This document shows positions 60,466 to 60,523 of a stretch of DNA of 60,523 bases, in pieces. The notes below the pieces were generated by a model. That model was not told the origin of the DNA. It searched no databases and saw nothing but the letters and a program-made list of their open reading frames with translations. This DNA comes from JBBQXY01 sp051004815. GTDB taxonomy: Bacteria; Chloroflexota; Ktedonobacteria; Ktedonobacterales; Ktedonobacteraceae. Both the position numbers and the translations under genes were made by a program. Where the stretch lies: NCBI GenBank assembly GCA_051004815.1, contig JBPCJY010000164.1, positions 1 through 60,523 on the forward strand, in the 5' to 3' direction. Numbering within the stretch: the first letter of the stretch is position 1; each line of letters starts with the position of its first letter.

Positions 60466-60523
60466 TCCTCTATTTATAAGGTGTGCGTGAGTTTTGCTGG
60501 CCTGGGAAGAAAAAACACACACG

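Overview
The window looks like a chromosomal segment from a Chloroflexota bacterium, most likely class Ktedonobacteria. This is an inference from protein style: many GAF and LuxR-type regulators, CHAT proteins, TnpB elements, Pro/Thr-rich secreted proteins, the ftsY-accD-accA cluster and a DnaQ-UvrC fusion. No rRNA or tRNA gene was seen. About 50 protein genes are supported. Housekeeping genes mix with regulatory genes, gene relics and a family of intergenic palindromic repeats.

Left part (1-13.6 kb): an ECF-type ABC importer (duplicated ATPase plus S component; no T component in view), an M20-type peptidase, a subtilisin-like protease, the Fe-S carrier ErpA, and a pair of small unknown or regulatory genes. 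Next comes a TnpB element whose nuclease gene is preceded by a ribbon-helix-helix gene with its own promoter and apparent operator. The element sits directly upstream of a DtxR-type metal regulator and may have separated it from its original promoter. An ROK protein with two palindromic operators, an EamA transporter, a LuxR-type regulator and an ICMT-like methyltransferase follow.

Middle part (13.6-37.4 kb): a ComP-like sensor kinase; a metal-resistance operon (ArsR-type repressor and two cation-diffusion transporters) with a clear operator; then a two-gene CHAT locus, one protein with 13 repeats of 46 residues and a C-terminal CHAT domain lacking the catalytic histidine, the other with an intact His/Cys dyad. 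A CdaR/PucR-like GAF regulator is divergent from a nucleobase permease followed by cytosine deaminase (pyrimidine salvage). Two two-component systems follow: a DesK/NarL-type pair and an NtrB/NtrC-like pair whose response regulator has a degenerate GAFTGA motif.

Right part (37.4-60.5 kb): an XRE-GAF regulator, accA, accD and ftsY; a primary-type sigma factor with a perfect sigma-54-like promoter sequence upstream; prfB with the classical programmed +1 frameshift; secreted or membrane proteins (Gmad2-like, zinc-ribbon/NTF2-like); a metallophosphoesterase; a COX4-like/PRC-barrel membrane protein; an FAD oxidase; and then a DNA-maintenance series: endonuclease III, AlkA-like glycosylase, a beta-lactamase-fold hydrolase, RNase HIII lacking its N-terminal domain, a DnaQ-UvrC fusion nuclease, dCTP deaminase and thymidylate kinase.

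The most interesting candidates are the asymmetric CHAT pair, the autoregulated RHH-TnpB module, and the nested palindromic repeat family, one copy of which appears to supply the ribosome-binding site of a response regulator.
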